Below are positions 51,517 through 61,493 of a DNA stretch of 64,000 nucleotides, piece after piece. Numbering within the stretch: the stretch's first letter is position 1; each line of letters opens with the position of its first letter. Origin of the DNA: Solenopsis invicta (taxonomy: Eukaryota; Arthropoda; Insecta; Hymenoptera; Formicidae); assembly GCF_016802725.1 (NCBI RefSeq), contig NC_052671.1:17316731-17380730 (forward strand). The letters run 5' to 3'. The position numbers and the translations under genes are program-made. Under the pieces are notes generated by a model, which was not told the origin of the DNA, made no database searches, and worked only from the letters and a program-made list of their open reading frames with translations.

Positions 51517-51654
51517 CCTATCTACTTACATAAACAAATAACGGTTATCTACATAAATAGATAACGGTTATCACTGTTTATGTAAACAGATAAGCGGTTA
51601 TTACTATCTACATAAATAGATAACGGTTATCACTGTTTATGTAAACAGATAAGG
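51517..51654. repeat. Subterminal palindrome array, right
   Basis: About five alternating units of GATAACGGTTATC with CTGTTTATGTAAACAG or ATCTACATAAATAGAT. About two units longer than the left array, so the array changes in length. Confidence 0.85.
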
Positions 51655-51745
51655 GTAAGTCCCGCCGCACCTACATTTTCCCCGCGCACCTCACCCCCCC
51701 TCGTTGCTCCGTAGTTAGAACCGGCATAGTCATACTACTATTGTC

Positions 51746-52620
51746 TGACGGGCAATTCGGCGTTGGAACCCTTGCTCCAGTTGTTTAAGATTCAATGGCG
51801 CATGCCACATGTGTCATTAAGCGAGATAAATAAACTTTCGATGCTCCGCACATTGGAGAGCGGACGTTACCTGAGCATGGCTTTTCGCTCGTGGGATTTG
51901 TACGAGTATCTGCTTTTGCAACGCACGACCAAACATTCGTGGCCAATCAAGACCGCTACTCAGCTCGAGAAGCCGCGATACGTCATCTTCGCTCTGCAAA
52001 TCTGTCGAAAAAATATCATGGCTGAGGACCCGAGTCGATTCGATCATTGCAATTTGACTAATGTGAAACTCTATCTGAACTCTGAGTGTTATCCGAGAGA
52101 GGATATGAATTTGGATTTTGGTAAAAACAGATGGGCTATTCTGTACGACATGTACAGGGTGTTGCGTTCACATACATGTCGGTCTAACTGGTTGCCTATT
52201 CATACAGGCGCGCATGGTGGTACACAACTGCGTACGCTTTGTCACGTCGGCAATATCTTACCGACATGTCGAAGCGTACGCAGTTGTGTACCACCATGCG
52301 CGCCTGTACGAATAGGCAACCAGTTAGACCGACATGTATGTGAACGCAACACCCTGTACACGCGTTTCTGCAGAGCCTACCTCGGATACGAGAATCTCCA
52401 GCCAAGTCTCTCCATTACGGAGTTTCTATACAACGGTCCATTCACCGTGATCGACTGCTGTCGACAAAGCGAATCGATTAAAAGCGCAACCATCGACGTG
52501 CGATTCGAATTCGAGACTAATACTAACGTGCCGGAAAATAGTAGCGCCTATTGCCTTATAATACACGATCTCGTGATTCAGTATAACCCGTTGACAAACA
52601 TTGTGCCCAAAATCACCTAA
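51746..52620 (+). pseudogene. Major capsid gene of Polinton B, 3' part
   Basis: Continues the capsid gene cut at 29163. The frame (LLQLFKIQW, WRMPHVSLSEINK, SMAFRSWDLYEYLLL) is open to 52620, even through the hairpin insertion at 52155-52356. It has CAA (Gln) where Polinton C has a TAG. Confidence 0.85.
52155..52356. mobile_element. 202-bp foldback MITE, TA-flanked
   Basis: Near-perfect inverted repeat from CAGGGTGTTGCGTTC to GAACGCAACACCCTG with a short loop near 52245-52270. TA lies on both sides (52153-52154, 52357-52358), the mariner/Tc1-type duplication; because the site is itself palindromic, GTAC or TGTACA are alternatives. The copy at 36150-36180 lacks it. Insert length is a multiple of three and leaves no stop. 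Confidence 0.88.
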
Positions 52621-52684
52621 TTCTGCGCATATATATATTATACGATACATCGACGTGGACCACAGTCTTCGTTTCGACCGCGAC

Positions 52685-53209
52685 ATGTCCGTGCCGACGT
52701 TCGTGGATCTGCAAGGTTTCCCCCTTGGACGATTAAATGGTTTCATCGTAAAAGAATTTGCGGCGTTAAGAGGGGGAAACGTTCTCGCGCATTATATCTT
52801 TGACAGTCCCCAGCCATGGGATTGGTTGATGAAATCCGAAAGATCCTGTGCTTCCTGGCTCATTGCCTGTCATCATGGACTACGATGGGGCACCGACGGA
52901 GTAGTTCCGTACCGGAAAACGAAACAAGTGATTACAACTGCAGTACTGGGTGCTGAGAATTATGACAACAGGGAGATTGTGTACGTCAAAGGGCACGAGA
53001 AACGAGAATAGCTGAGGGATTTAATTCTGGACGATCGGCGAGAATACGCATGCATCGAGAGCCTGTATGTGGATTACGAATACGTGGATTCTCTCAATAA
53101 TCTGGATGATGCTAATACTTTTCAATGTGGACAACACCGTACGAATAGACATTGTGCTTTACAAAATGTATTCAAACTTTTCAATTGGTGGACACAATTA
53201 CATGAATAA
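52685..53209 (+). pseudogene. VDLQGF-family protein, Polinton B, one stop
   Basis: Counterpart of 35324-35848. MSVPTFVDLQGF start, YVKGHEKRE, then a TAG (53009-53011) replacing Trp, then the frame continues to CGQHRTNRHCALQNV and a TAA at 53207-53209. Confidence 0.7.
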
Positions 53210-53368
53210 ACATATGTAATATACGTTTTATATTCCTTTCCCCTCCATTACATCGACGTTTTTCTCTATTACATCGACGTTTCTCCAATGTTTCTTCATG
53301 TTTCATTTAGCGTTTCACGTATACATGCACGTTATGTATAACGTTTTGTTCTTGTACAACGTTGTCGC

Positions 53369-53640
53369 GAAAACGTGTCGTGATACCGACGATGATGATG
53401 CAATTGTTGGAAAGAGTGAGGAAACTATCCCCTCTCCTATAAAAAGTGCAGAAGAATAAACGTGTCGAGACATGTTCAAGGCTACCGATGAAATTGTTGG
53501 AACGAGTGGGGGAAACTATCCCCTCTCCTATACAAAATGCAGAAGAATAAACGTGTCGGGACATGTTCAAGGCTACCGATGAAATTGTTGAAGAGAGTTG
53601 GGGGAAGTTATCCCCTCTCCATCTATACGTTTCCAATACA
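53369..53640 (+). repeat. Three ~91-bp tandem units upstream of gene P copy 2
   Basis: Units begin ACGTGTCG and carry GACATGTTCAAGGCTACCGA, AATTGTTGGA and GGGGAAACTATCCCC-type imperfect palindromes. Related to the units at 48608-48853 and 55935-56050. Confidence 0.8.
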
Positions 53641-53733
53641 ACATTAATAACTGCAAACATCACCATTTGGCAATCAGTATTGCATCAGTCGCTCATTTGA
53701 ACAGTTTTTGACATCGTTCTTGAAATACATACA

Positions 53734-54430
53734 ATGGCAAACTATTACGTTCCAACCGAGACGCGTGAAAAGTATTCTTTTGTTATACGATATAAAGACT
53801 TTACATTTTATTCATTTATTTCACTCATATCCGTTTCTTTTTTTCAGAGCGTCTTCGAATATACGATATACGCCACGTATACTGGGCAGAAGTTTTGCGC
53901 TAACATCAACTTCCTACAAATGGATTGATGTAGCAATCAACGTGGGATCTGTTTCCTGCTCCATGGAGATATCGCTCGGCGATACACGCGGCAACCGGAT
54001 TGTCCTACCATACAGAACGTGGAGAGCTCTGTTAGATAAACGTGCGGATTTCGAGCGATTCGTCCAGTCAACCGAAGCATCATCGTTACCGATTCATGAC
54101 CTTACCGTGCAACTCGTGAAATTGCATGATGAAAGTATTGTTAAGTTATCTTTACTCGATGCATGTATTTACCTCAAGCCTACAACCATGCTATTCATGT
54201 TTGAACTAGAGCACTGTGTGGAACACGTATATTATACGCTGCATCAGAGCATTGCAACCGCGACTGAGAAATTTAAATATTTTGTAACATTTTTGCGTCA
54301 AAACTTTGCCATGAACAAACCAGGCGCGACAGAACTATTGCGCAAATCTTACGATAAGAGTTCGCAAATTGAGTGTGAATTAATAGCCTACACTATTGAT
54401 ACTATTATATACGACGCATTAACTACTTAA
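53734..54430 (+). CDS. Conserved terminal gene P, copy 2, intact, two exons
   Basis: Exon 1 53734-53771 (MANYYVPTETREK), intron with GTATTC and TTTTTTTCAG, exon 2 53848-54430; 206 aa. Same core (YKWIDVAIN, CSMEISLGDTRGNRI, LPYRTWRALLDKR). It diverges from copy 1 at many sites but keeps frame and intron, which argues for a functional gene in the past. Confidence 0.7.
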
Positions 54431-54599
54431 TAGTATGATTGTACACGATGTATTACATACTCAATAAAAGAATGTGAAACGTATAAAAAAGAGTTTATCT
54501 CGTTATAAACCTTTCCCATATTATAATGCATATTAGTGTTACAAGTTGCGTTTAGTCTCTTATAGAATAGCCTTGACAGTGATTGCGAACGATAACATT

Positions 54600-54915
54600 C
54601 CACAGGGGAAGAATCGGGCATTATCAAGGCCATGCCTGAGAGCTGCATCGGCAAATATAACTTGATTAAAGAATATTCTATATCTCTCGAACGGTAGGCT
54701 AGAAAATTACGAGACTTGAAAAGTTATACGTAGTGGACTACTGCCTTTAAAATGGATCCAGGAAGAATAGCAAAAATTAGGTAGAAAAAACAATTAATAA
54801 TATAATATAATTGCAAGCGTAAAGTAGCGGCGTTTGCTTCGCCTACAATGTAATCATATATCTTTCGTCTTCGATGTAATCGTATACCTTTGTGATGAGC
54901 CGCCGTCAAAATACG
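54600..54915 (-). repeat. Polinton B right repeat, inner part
   Basis: Inverse of 19216-19510: GACGGCGGCTCATCACAAAGG, AGGCAGTAGTCCACTACG and GCTCTCAGGCATGGCC blocks on the minus strand, including both ends of the 120-bp duplication. Confidence 0.8.
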
Positions 54916-55005
54916 CGATGCGACGGAAGATGCTCTCGCTGAGCGAGCCCTTCGTCAGTCGCAATTATACCGTCGCGCAATTGAGATCGGGTCGCGAAAA
55001 AAGAA

Positions 55006-55287
55006 ATGGATCGTCGCGCGGAGGAGGAACAAATCGTAGAGGAGGAAGAGAATGGCGAGAATGGGGAAAATATTGTCGTGGAAAATATTCACGACATCCA
55101 CAACCCTCTTTCTCCATCTTTCAATAGACAAAACATTATGGTAATTGCGACCAGAAAATCTCTCCGCTACGAAATAATGCATCTACATCTACCTCTTCTT
55201 CTTCTACCTATTTCTCCTGAACCAGAAAACGAGGAGGAGGAAGAGGAACAGTGGGAGTGGCAGGGGGAAACAGAAGGAAGAGGATAA
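55006..55287 (+). CDS. Acidic ORF in Polinton B right repeat
   Basis: 93 aa from MDRRAEEEQIVEEEENG with a hydrophobic middle (LHLPLLLLPISPEP) and Glu-rich tail. It sits where the HPPPP genes lie in other ends and precedes a GGTGGTGG tract (55355-55395), but shares only composition with them. Unrecognised. Confidence 0.4.
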   Translation: MDRRAEEEQIVEEEENGENGENIVVENIHDIHNPLSPSFNRQNIMVIATRKSLRYEIMHLHLPLLLLPISPEPENEEEEEEQWEWQGETEGRG

Positions 55288-55614
55288 GGAAGAGAGAGAA
55301 GAGGTACAACAAGAACAGGAGGACAAGGAGGACGAAAGACAATAATAGTGTAGTGTTGGTGGTGGTGGTGGTGGCGGCGGCGGCGGTGGACGCGGTGGTG
55401 GATCCGAGGTGAAAGTGGTAAGTTTTTTTTTTTTTAAAGTTTTCATTTTCTCAGTCCGCGACTTTACGTACGCTTTGCAGGGTCCGGGGGGTTAAAAAAC
55501 ACATTTTTGTTTTATTATTATTTCAGCCGTAAAATTCGCGCGCGGCGGGAAACTTTGGGGTGGGATTATAAAATTATTATATTTATTCTTTGCGCGGGTG
55601 GCGGGCGCGGGCGG

Positions 55615-55810
55615 TGGGCGGAGGCGGCGGCAGCGGTCGCTGGCGGCGGGCGCGGGCGCGGGCGGCGGGCGGCGGCGGCGGGCTCCGCCAAAATTGCGCG
55701 CAAGCGGCGGTAGGCCCCGCGGAAATCGCCGCGGAGGACCTCCGCGAAATACGCCGCAAAAATCGCCGCGGAAAACGCTGCGGAAAACTGCCGCGGAAAT
55801 CGCCGCGGTA
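55615..55810 (-). repeat. CCGCGG-type GC array, right repeat of Polinton B
   Basis: GGCGGGCGCGGGC blocks run into 12-13 bp units such as AAATCGCCGCGG and GGAAAACGCTGCG, inverse to 19006-19120. Ends at TATTTAAAAAACAAGATG, the site intact here and split by TTAA in the left repeat. Confidence 0.8.
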
Positions 55811-56122
55811 TTTAAAAAACAAGATGTGTTGGTTCATAGTAGAGTCCTATATAAAGAGAGAAGCGACATTGATGTCCGAAGCTCTGATTGGTAATCTGAT
55901 TGATACTTGATTGATACTTGCAACGTTGTCAGATTGTGAAAAACGTGTCGTGACACGTTCGAGTAATAACAAATATTACTAAAAAGAGGGTGACCTTTGT
56001 CTTCTCCTTCTTTGAAACTTTCAGTAATATTATTCGCAAAAAGCGTCACAATTTGCAATCAGTCTTGCATCAGTTGCTCGTTCGAACGGTTCAGACAACG
56101 CATCGCTCTTGAAATAAGCGCA

Positions 56123-56810
56123 ATGACACTTTATTACGTTCCGATCGAAGCGTGCGATAAATCGTAAGTATCTTTTTATACATACAAATTATATTTTATT
56201 CAAGTACATTTTATTGTACGTTTCACTCATCTCCGTTTCTTTTCAGCACGTCTTCAGATTCGCGGTATACACCGCGCATTCTGGGCAGAACGTTTCCGTT
56301 AACCTTAACATCCTACAAATGGATTGATATTGACATTAGCGTGAGATCTGTTTCATGCTCCGTGAAGATATCGCTCGGCAATACACGCGGCAACCGGATT
56401 ATTCTACCATACGTGTTGACATCGAGCGAGTCGTCCAGTCAACGGAGACATCATCATCATCGTTAACGATACACGACCTTGACGTGCAACTTGTTAACCT
56501 GAACAAACAAAGTATTGTTAAATTAACATTGCATGATGCATGTATTTATCTCAAACCTGCCACTGTGCTATTCTTATACGAGCTAGAGCATTGCATTGAA
56601 CATGTATACTTTACGTTGTATCATAGCATTGCTATCGTGACTGAAAAATTTAAATATTTCGTAAACTTTTTGCGTCAAAACTGTGTTGTGAATAAACGCA
56701 AAGCTATACATATGTTGCGCCAATTTTACGATAAGAGTTTGCAGATCGAGTGTGAATTAATAGCTTACGCTATTGATATAATTGAACACGATGCATTGCA
56801 TGCTGAATAA
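56123..56810 (+). pseudogene. Conserved terminal gene P, copy 3, 28-bp deletion
   Basis: Exon 1 56123-56163 and the intron (GTAAGT, TTTCTTTTCAG, exon 2 from 56247) are kept and nearly identical to copy 1. After CTACCATAC (about 56411) 28 bases present in copy 1 are missing, which shifts the frame; the rest to 56810 is open in the other frame. Confidence 0.8.
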
Positions 56811-57025
56811 AATAAATGCATTTTAAAACATACGCTCTGAAATTATTTTCTCTCATGATTTCCACATTATAAAGCGGTGGACCCGCGTCAAGTGACGTCA
56901 GGCTTCCCTATCGAGAGACCATAATATAAAAAAGATAGATACTTTCGGAGCGAGGAGTGACAAACGGTGGTGAGTTGTGTTGGCGGTATATATATATATA
57001 TATATATATATACATTAGCCAGCAT

Positions 57026-57092
57026 ACAGTTGCGGCGTTTCATCTTATTCTTTGACCGTCATTAAATGCTTTTTGAGATTAGTCGCAACTGT
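57026..57092 (+). repeat. Hairpin-bounded segment, orientation 1, third site
   Basis: ACAGTTGCG to CGCAACTGT with the interior in the same orientation as 49861-49931 and small deletions. Confidence 0.8.
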
Positions 57093-57235
57093 AAATACGC
57101 GCTGCGACGGAGGACGCCCAGCTCTTTGTTCCTCAGTCGTAGCCGTGCTCTCAATCAGTGAAGTACTTTGCAAGTAATTATTTGTTAAAGCCGTGCACTC
57201 GAGTGATCTTAAGTGCGTAATAGAGAGTAATAAAT

Positions 57236-57577
57236 ATGAAATTTGGACAAGAATCACTGCAGGAGTACGTGTACAACTTCTTCTCCCTCTTCCCCACTGA
57301 TATTCATCACGAAGTACTGGAAACAGCTCGAACTGCCCTGACCGGACATCCCCCTCCTCCTCCTGGTGTATACAACAAGGAAGGCGAGGAAGAAGAAGAA
57401 GAAGAAGAGGAAGGCGAGGAAGAAGAGGAAGCTGAAGAAGAGGAAAGCGAAAGAGCCCAAATTTACGCAAACAGTCTCTATGATATCTTCTCTATTTTAC
57501 CTATATTAATACGTATAATTTTAACAGTACAACTCGTCCTCCACGAACAGAATGGAGAGGGGGAAAAGGACTATTAG
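57236..57577 (+). CDS. Acidic HPPPPP protein, copy at the Polinton B/D end
   Basis: 113 aa from MKFGQESLQEYV. Module 1 NFFSLFPTDIHHEVLETA, GHPPPPP, a Glu run of about 40 residues, module 2 SLYDIFSILPILI. Intact. Followed at once by a GGTGGC tract. Confidence 0.65.
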   Translation: MKFGQESLQEYVYNFFSLFPTDIHHEVLETARTALTGHPPPPPGVYNKEGEEEEEEEEEGEEEEEAEEEESERAQIYANSLYDIFSILPILIRIILTVQLVLHEQNGEGEKDY

Positions 57578-57579
57578 TG

Positions 57580-57672
57580 GTGGTCGTGGTGGCGGCGGCG
57601 GGGTAGCGCTAGTGATGGAGTAGTGGTGGTGATGGCGGTGGTGGTGGTGGCGGTGATGGCGGTGGTGGCGGC

Positions 57673-57704
<32 letters not shown>

Positions 57705-58075
57705 TGGCGGTGGTGGCGGTGGTGGGGTGGTGTGTGGTAGTGGTGGCGGTGCGGTGGCGGTGGCAGCTGCGGCAGTGGACCGAGGCGGTGGCGGAACAGA
57801 GGCAAAGGTGGTAAGTTTAAAAAATTATTTTTTATTTTCTCCGTTCGAGGATATCGCGTGCGGGCGCGGACGCGGCAGGCGGCTGCGGCAGCGGCGAGCA
57901 GCGGCGGGCCCGGGCGTGGGCGCGGCGGCGGTGGTAGCGGCGGCGGCGGGCCCCGCGAAATACGCCGCGAGATTGCGCGCGCCGCGGAAATAGCCGCGGA
58001 AAATACGCGCGAAAATTGCCGCGAAAAAATGCCGCGTAAATCGCCGCGGAAAATCGCCGCGAAAAATAAGAGCCC
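57580..58075 (+). repeat. GGTGGC tract and CCGCGG array
   Basis: 57580-57790 is dominated by GGTGGCGGTGGT repeats with many short G-runs; 57860-58075 has GCGGGC blocks and then CCGCGAAAAA-type 12-13 bp units. Same succession as inside other Polinton ends. ORFs through it are low-complexity artefacts. Confidence 0.85.
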
Positions 58076-58084
58076 CCTTCTCCC

Positions 58085-58425
58085 CAACATCTTCATCCTC
58101 GGCGGTTACATACCGCTCTGCCGCGCGGGTGACCCCCACCTATCATCAATCTCACTTCTATATCAGTGGGTGACACCACCCACTGCATCTTGAGGATCAC
58201 CACCCACTCCCGGGTAGGACCGCGGGCTGACTCCCACGCGTGGTCAGTTCAGCGGGCTGACCCCCTCCTCTCAGTTCAGTACTGCTAGCTGACCTTCACA
58301 TCTCAGGTCAGACCTCGCGGATCACCACCCATTTCGCGGTATGTACCCCGCGCCTACATTTCCCCTCGCTCCCTCACTCCCCCCCCCCTTGCCCTATAGC
58401 TTTGTACCGGTATAGTCTTCCTTCT
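58085..58425 (+). repeat. Degenerate Polinton right terminal repeat (D)
   Basis: 58160-58400 matches 1-280 and the complement of 14150-14425. The end reads TATAGTCTTCCTTCT where intact ends have CATAGACTTACTACT, so the terminus has decayed. The GACTCT target duplication of Polinton B is not found after it, so this may be the end of another, older copy. Confidence 0.75.
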
Positions 58426-61400
58426 TCTTTGTAACAAAAAATTTTTTAGAACTTTACAATACGGCGTTTTAAAGCTAAAAATTCATACTTTTAAAATTAT
58501 GTCACTGCAATTTCTATGGGACAAGGAGAATATGAGGTATTTTTGATTAACTCAAGGTGTCTAAAGTTGAAAATTGATGTGTTTGATAATATATTTCGGA
58601 CCCTACACAAAAGTCCTCTTTTCCACAGCACTATAGTATTTTAACTTTAGACAGATTAACATACGCGTACGGATCTGTTTGAACGTGTTTTGTCCAGTTT
58701 TTTTACATAAGATTACTCACAAAAAAGTTTCACTTATACACTATATTGGTTCCAACCATATCAATCAAAAGAGGAGATTTCCAACTTTTTTTACGTCCTG
58801 GTCCGAATCTCCTATCTCATTCCATCTTCACATAGCAAGCGTTCGAAACTTTATATGGGGTTTCTCAGATTCACTTATGTGTTTAAGGGTATATTTACTA
58901 ATATATAAATTTTATTAATTTGAGATGTTTGGCAATAAATTCTTAAATAAAATTGCTTTATTACGACATATTTGAATTGTTTTAGTTAAAAACTGTCTAA
59001 AAATGCCATGTTACGTCTAACCCTTAAGAAAAAATGGTTAAGGAAAGACCATCTAGAATTTAGGGAAGGCGGGAAAGGACGCAACAGAATCTTTAAACTC
59101 GTGGTCGTACTTGACGGACGTACAACACGAGGGCGAACGCACTTTTATGACTCTGCAAATTGGGTTACCGTGCCACAATACGCTTTGACGCCCTTCCAAA
59201 AGTCGTGCGATCGTCGGTCCTTATTTGAGTCAGAGAATTGAATCTCTTTAACTCGGGATCGGACCTCGCGTGATCTTTTACTAGGAGGAGGCGTTCCACG
59301 AGACGGGTTAATTTGAGGAGAAAATGTAATAAATTTTAACAGTTAAATTTCTTTATAAAAACTAACATAACATATATTATAAAACTAACGTACATAATGA
59401 TATAATTATTATATATCAATAAAAGAGAAAAGAAGATTTTACATTTGACAATTTGATTTGCCGCATTTATTTATTACTAGAAATGTATTAGTTTAATGTT
59501 AATTTTTCTCATTGAGTTGTAAATAAAAGAGATGATTAATTGCAAACGTTACATATTTGACAGTTTATAATCTAAGCATATAATCTAAATAATAGTATTT
59601 GATTATTACAACAGTACTCAAATAATTATAATTCATAGATTATTAAACAATTAAACAATTGTTACAAAAATATATATAAGTAAGTGTATGCATAATTATG
59701 AGACATTTCCGAGGGCGATTTGACCAGATTATAATTAATTCGATATATCGGTAAAAGACGGAATATTAACTTCTGTGATTATTCTTTAGTAATCAATTTT
59801 TAGTTAATAGAAAAAAAAGAGGAGGGGGAAAGAAAGAAAAAATGAATGATGACTTACTATTTTCGCATAGCGGGGGATTCTCAAACGAATCTCGGATTAC
59901 TAACCTTTCACAATTATAGTAGTGGCCAACGCTGGTTTTGATTGCCCGTCGTGTGGAGGTACGCTCGCAGTAGATATTTAGCCCCGTGACATTCGCGGAA
60001 AAGTAAAAATGCGAACTTAACCGGCACTGGGTGACTAACTGAATAATGGATTAATGGAGTTGAATGGATATAGTTGAGGCTCAACGAATTGACGAACTCA
60101 ATGAAGGAAGAGAATAAGTACCGACGAACTGACGGACTCGGGTAGATGGGATGGAACGAAAGAATGGATCCGAGCATCACAGACTCGAGCATACAAGATG
60201 CCACAGACTGTGCGACGGATTAGAAATGATGAAATGGAAAGAAGGAATGACCCTCCTGTTTAGGAACGCTGCTTATTTATACTGGTTTTGGCCGATGATT
60301 CTTGGGATCGTGCGCACTGATTTTATTTATTGTAACGCCTATGCGCTCTTCCACGAGTTTTGATTTAATAACGCTCTTTGTCTCTAATGCTTCGCCGATC
60401 GGACACGTGTCAGGCGTCAAAGAGCGCCGTCTACTTAAGGAATCTCATAATTTCTTTTTGACAGTAGGCTTCTCGGTAAACAGTGTAGGTGTCTCATTAG
60501 CAAACTGCAGAGAATGACAGTTTTTAGAGCAATTTATTGTTGTGTGGGCGCTGAATTTCTGGGAGCCGAAAAGGCCGCGTACTCATGTTTATCGACTTCT
60601 TGGCTTTAGCGTTTGGTAGGGGAGCTTATGCATATCTTTTTGTCAAATAACGTGTACCCGCTCGAAAGAAAAGAATTGTTACTACGCAGGACGTAACAGT
60701 CATTTTCGGTAACTTTAAGTCTAATTTTCTCAAATAACATGTGACATGATATAGCAATTTGATTTTTGGATTCGTTTTAAGTAACAAAAAATCTATTAGA
60801 ACCATCCTTGTTAGTTCATGGTCTAAAAAAGTTTAAATTTGTCACAGTATTATAATCATTGCATAAATTTAAAAAAAAAATGTAATTTGCTAATGTAATT
60901 ATATAAAGAAATATGCTCATAAATTCGCTCGTGTACGTCTGTTAATAACATGTACATATGCGTAATAAATAAATTCTGTTGAATAAATATGATAGATTTT
61001 ATTATACAAGTATGTATAATAAATATATACACATACAGGGGGTTCTAGAATTAGCGGAAGTTCTTTGAGGAACGGATTCTTCGAAATATTCTAAATCAAA
61101 AATCCTAATACGAAAATGTCGAGGTTATAATACTTTTCCAATTATAAATGATTTAAGTCGGCCAATTATAAAGCCTAGAATTTGCGTGCTCAGGCACGCC
61201 CAGCGTCATTGATTCTGTCCCTCAGAAAATTTTCCAAACTGAGAAGTCATCATCTTTCTAGTAAGGATTGGAAGTAACAAGTTACTTGTAACGCCGTTAC
61301 CGTTACAGTTACTTTTTTTTGGTAACAAATTGGTAACAACGTTACTTTTTATTTTTTGTAACTGTGACGGTAACGTAGTTATATTTTTCTAGTAACGGTG

Positions 61401-61490
61401 ACGAATTTAATAGTTATAATACTTTTATTGTTACTTTTTAATTTATAATATAATTTTCAATCTTTACTTTTCAATCAGTATTCTGTGGCG
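58426..61490. other. AT-rich region without recognised genes
   Basis: About 3 kb with short ORFs only and no motif I recognise. The 59900-60540 part is less AT-rich and more complex, perhaps an old LTR or other repeat. 61265-61440 is dense in GTTAC/GTAAC pentamers. Confidence 0.6.
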
Positions 61491-61493
61491 TAC

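Larger units (their letters stand above)
29164..51739 (-). mobile_element. Polinton C, complete with both ends, inserted in Polinton B's capsid gene
   Basis: It starts AGTAGTATGACTATGCC and ends GGCATAGTCATACTACT, flanked by ATTGTC at 29158-29163 and 51740-51745. This is the Polinton rule of 5'-AG...CT-3' ends and 6-bp duplication. Without the element the flanks join into the codons DNNCLTGNS of the major capsid gene (compare 36580-36600). Length 22,576 bp, about 17.85 kb without the nested DIRS element. It carries the full polymerase, integrase, ATPase, protease and capsid set. Confidence 0.97.
50521..51739 (-). repeat. Polinton C right terminal repeat
   Basis: Inverse of 29164-30085 plus 34804-35069, and uninterrupted, about 1.22 kb. 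Contains an HPPPPP gene, a GGTGG-rich tract (51165-51260), TGACGTCA (51441-51448) with a mutated neighbour (51411), and the longer palindrome array. Confidence 0.9.

Noticed and set aside
55838..55856. AGAGTCCTAT near the right repeat of Polinton B, complementary to the ATAGGACTCT at the left target site
   Set aside because: Ten matching bases only, in the wrong orientation for a target duplication, and the sequence diverges at once on the far side; probably part of a TATA-containing promoter.
57521..58193. Overlapping ORFs on both strands in the GGTGGC and CCGCGG arrays
   Set aside because: Low-complexity translation of repeats; no conservation with other copies beyond composition.
58679..60517. 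Short ORFs of 60-96 codons in the AT-rich region
   Set aside because: No motifs, no splice context, no second copy in the window; treated as chance.
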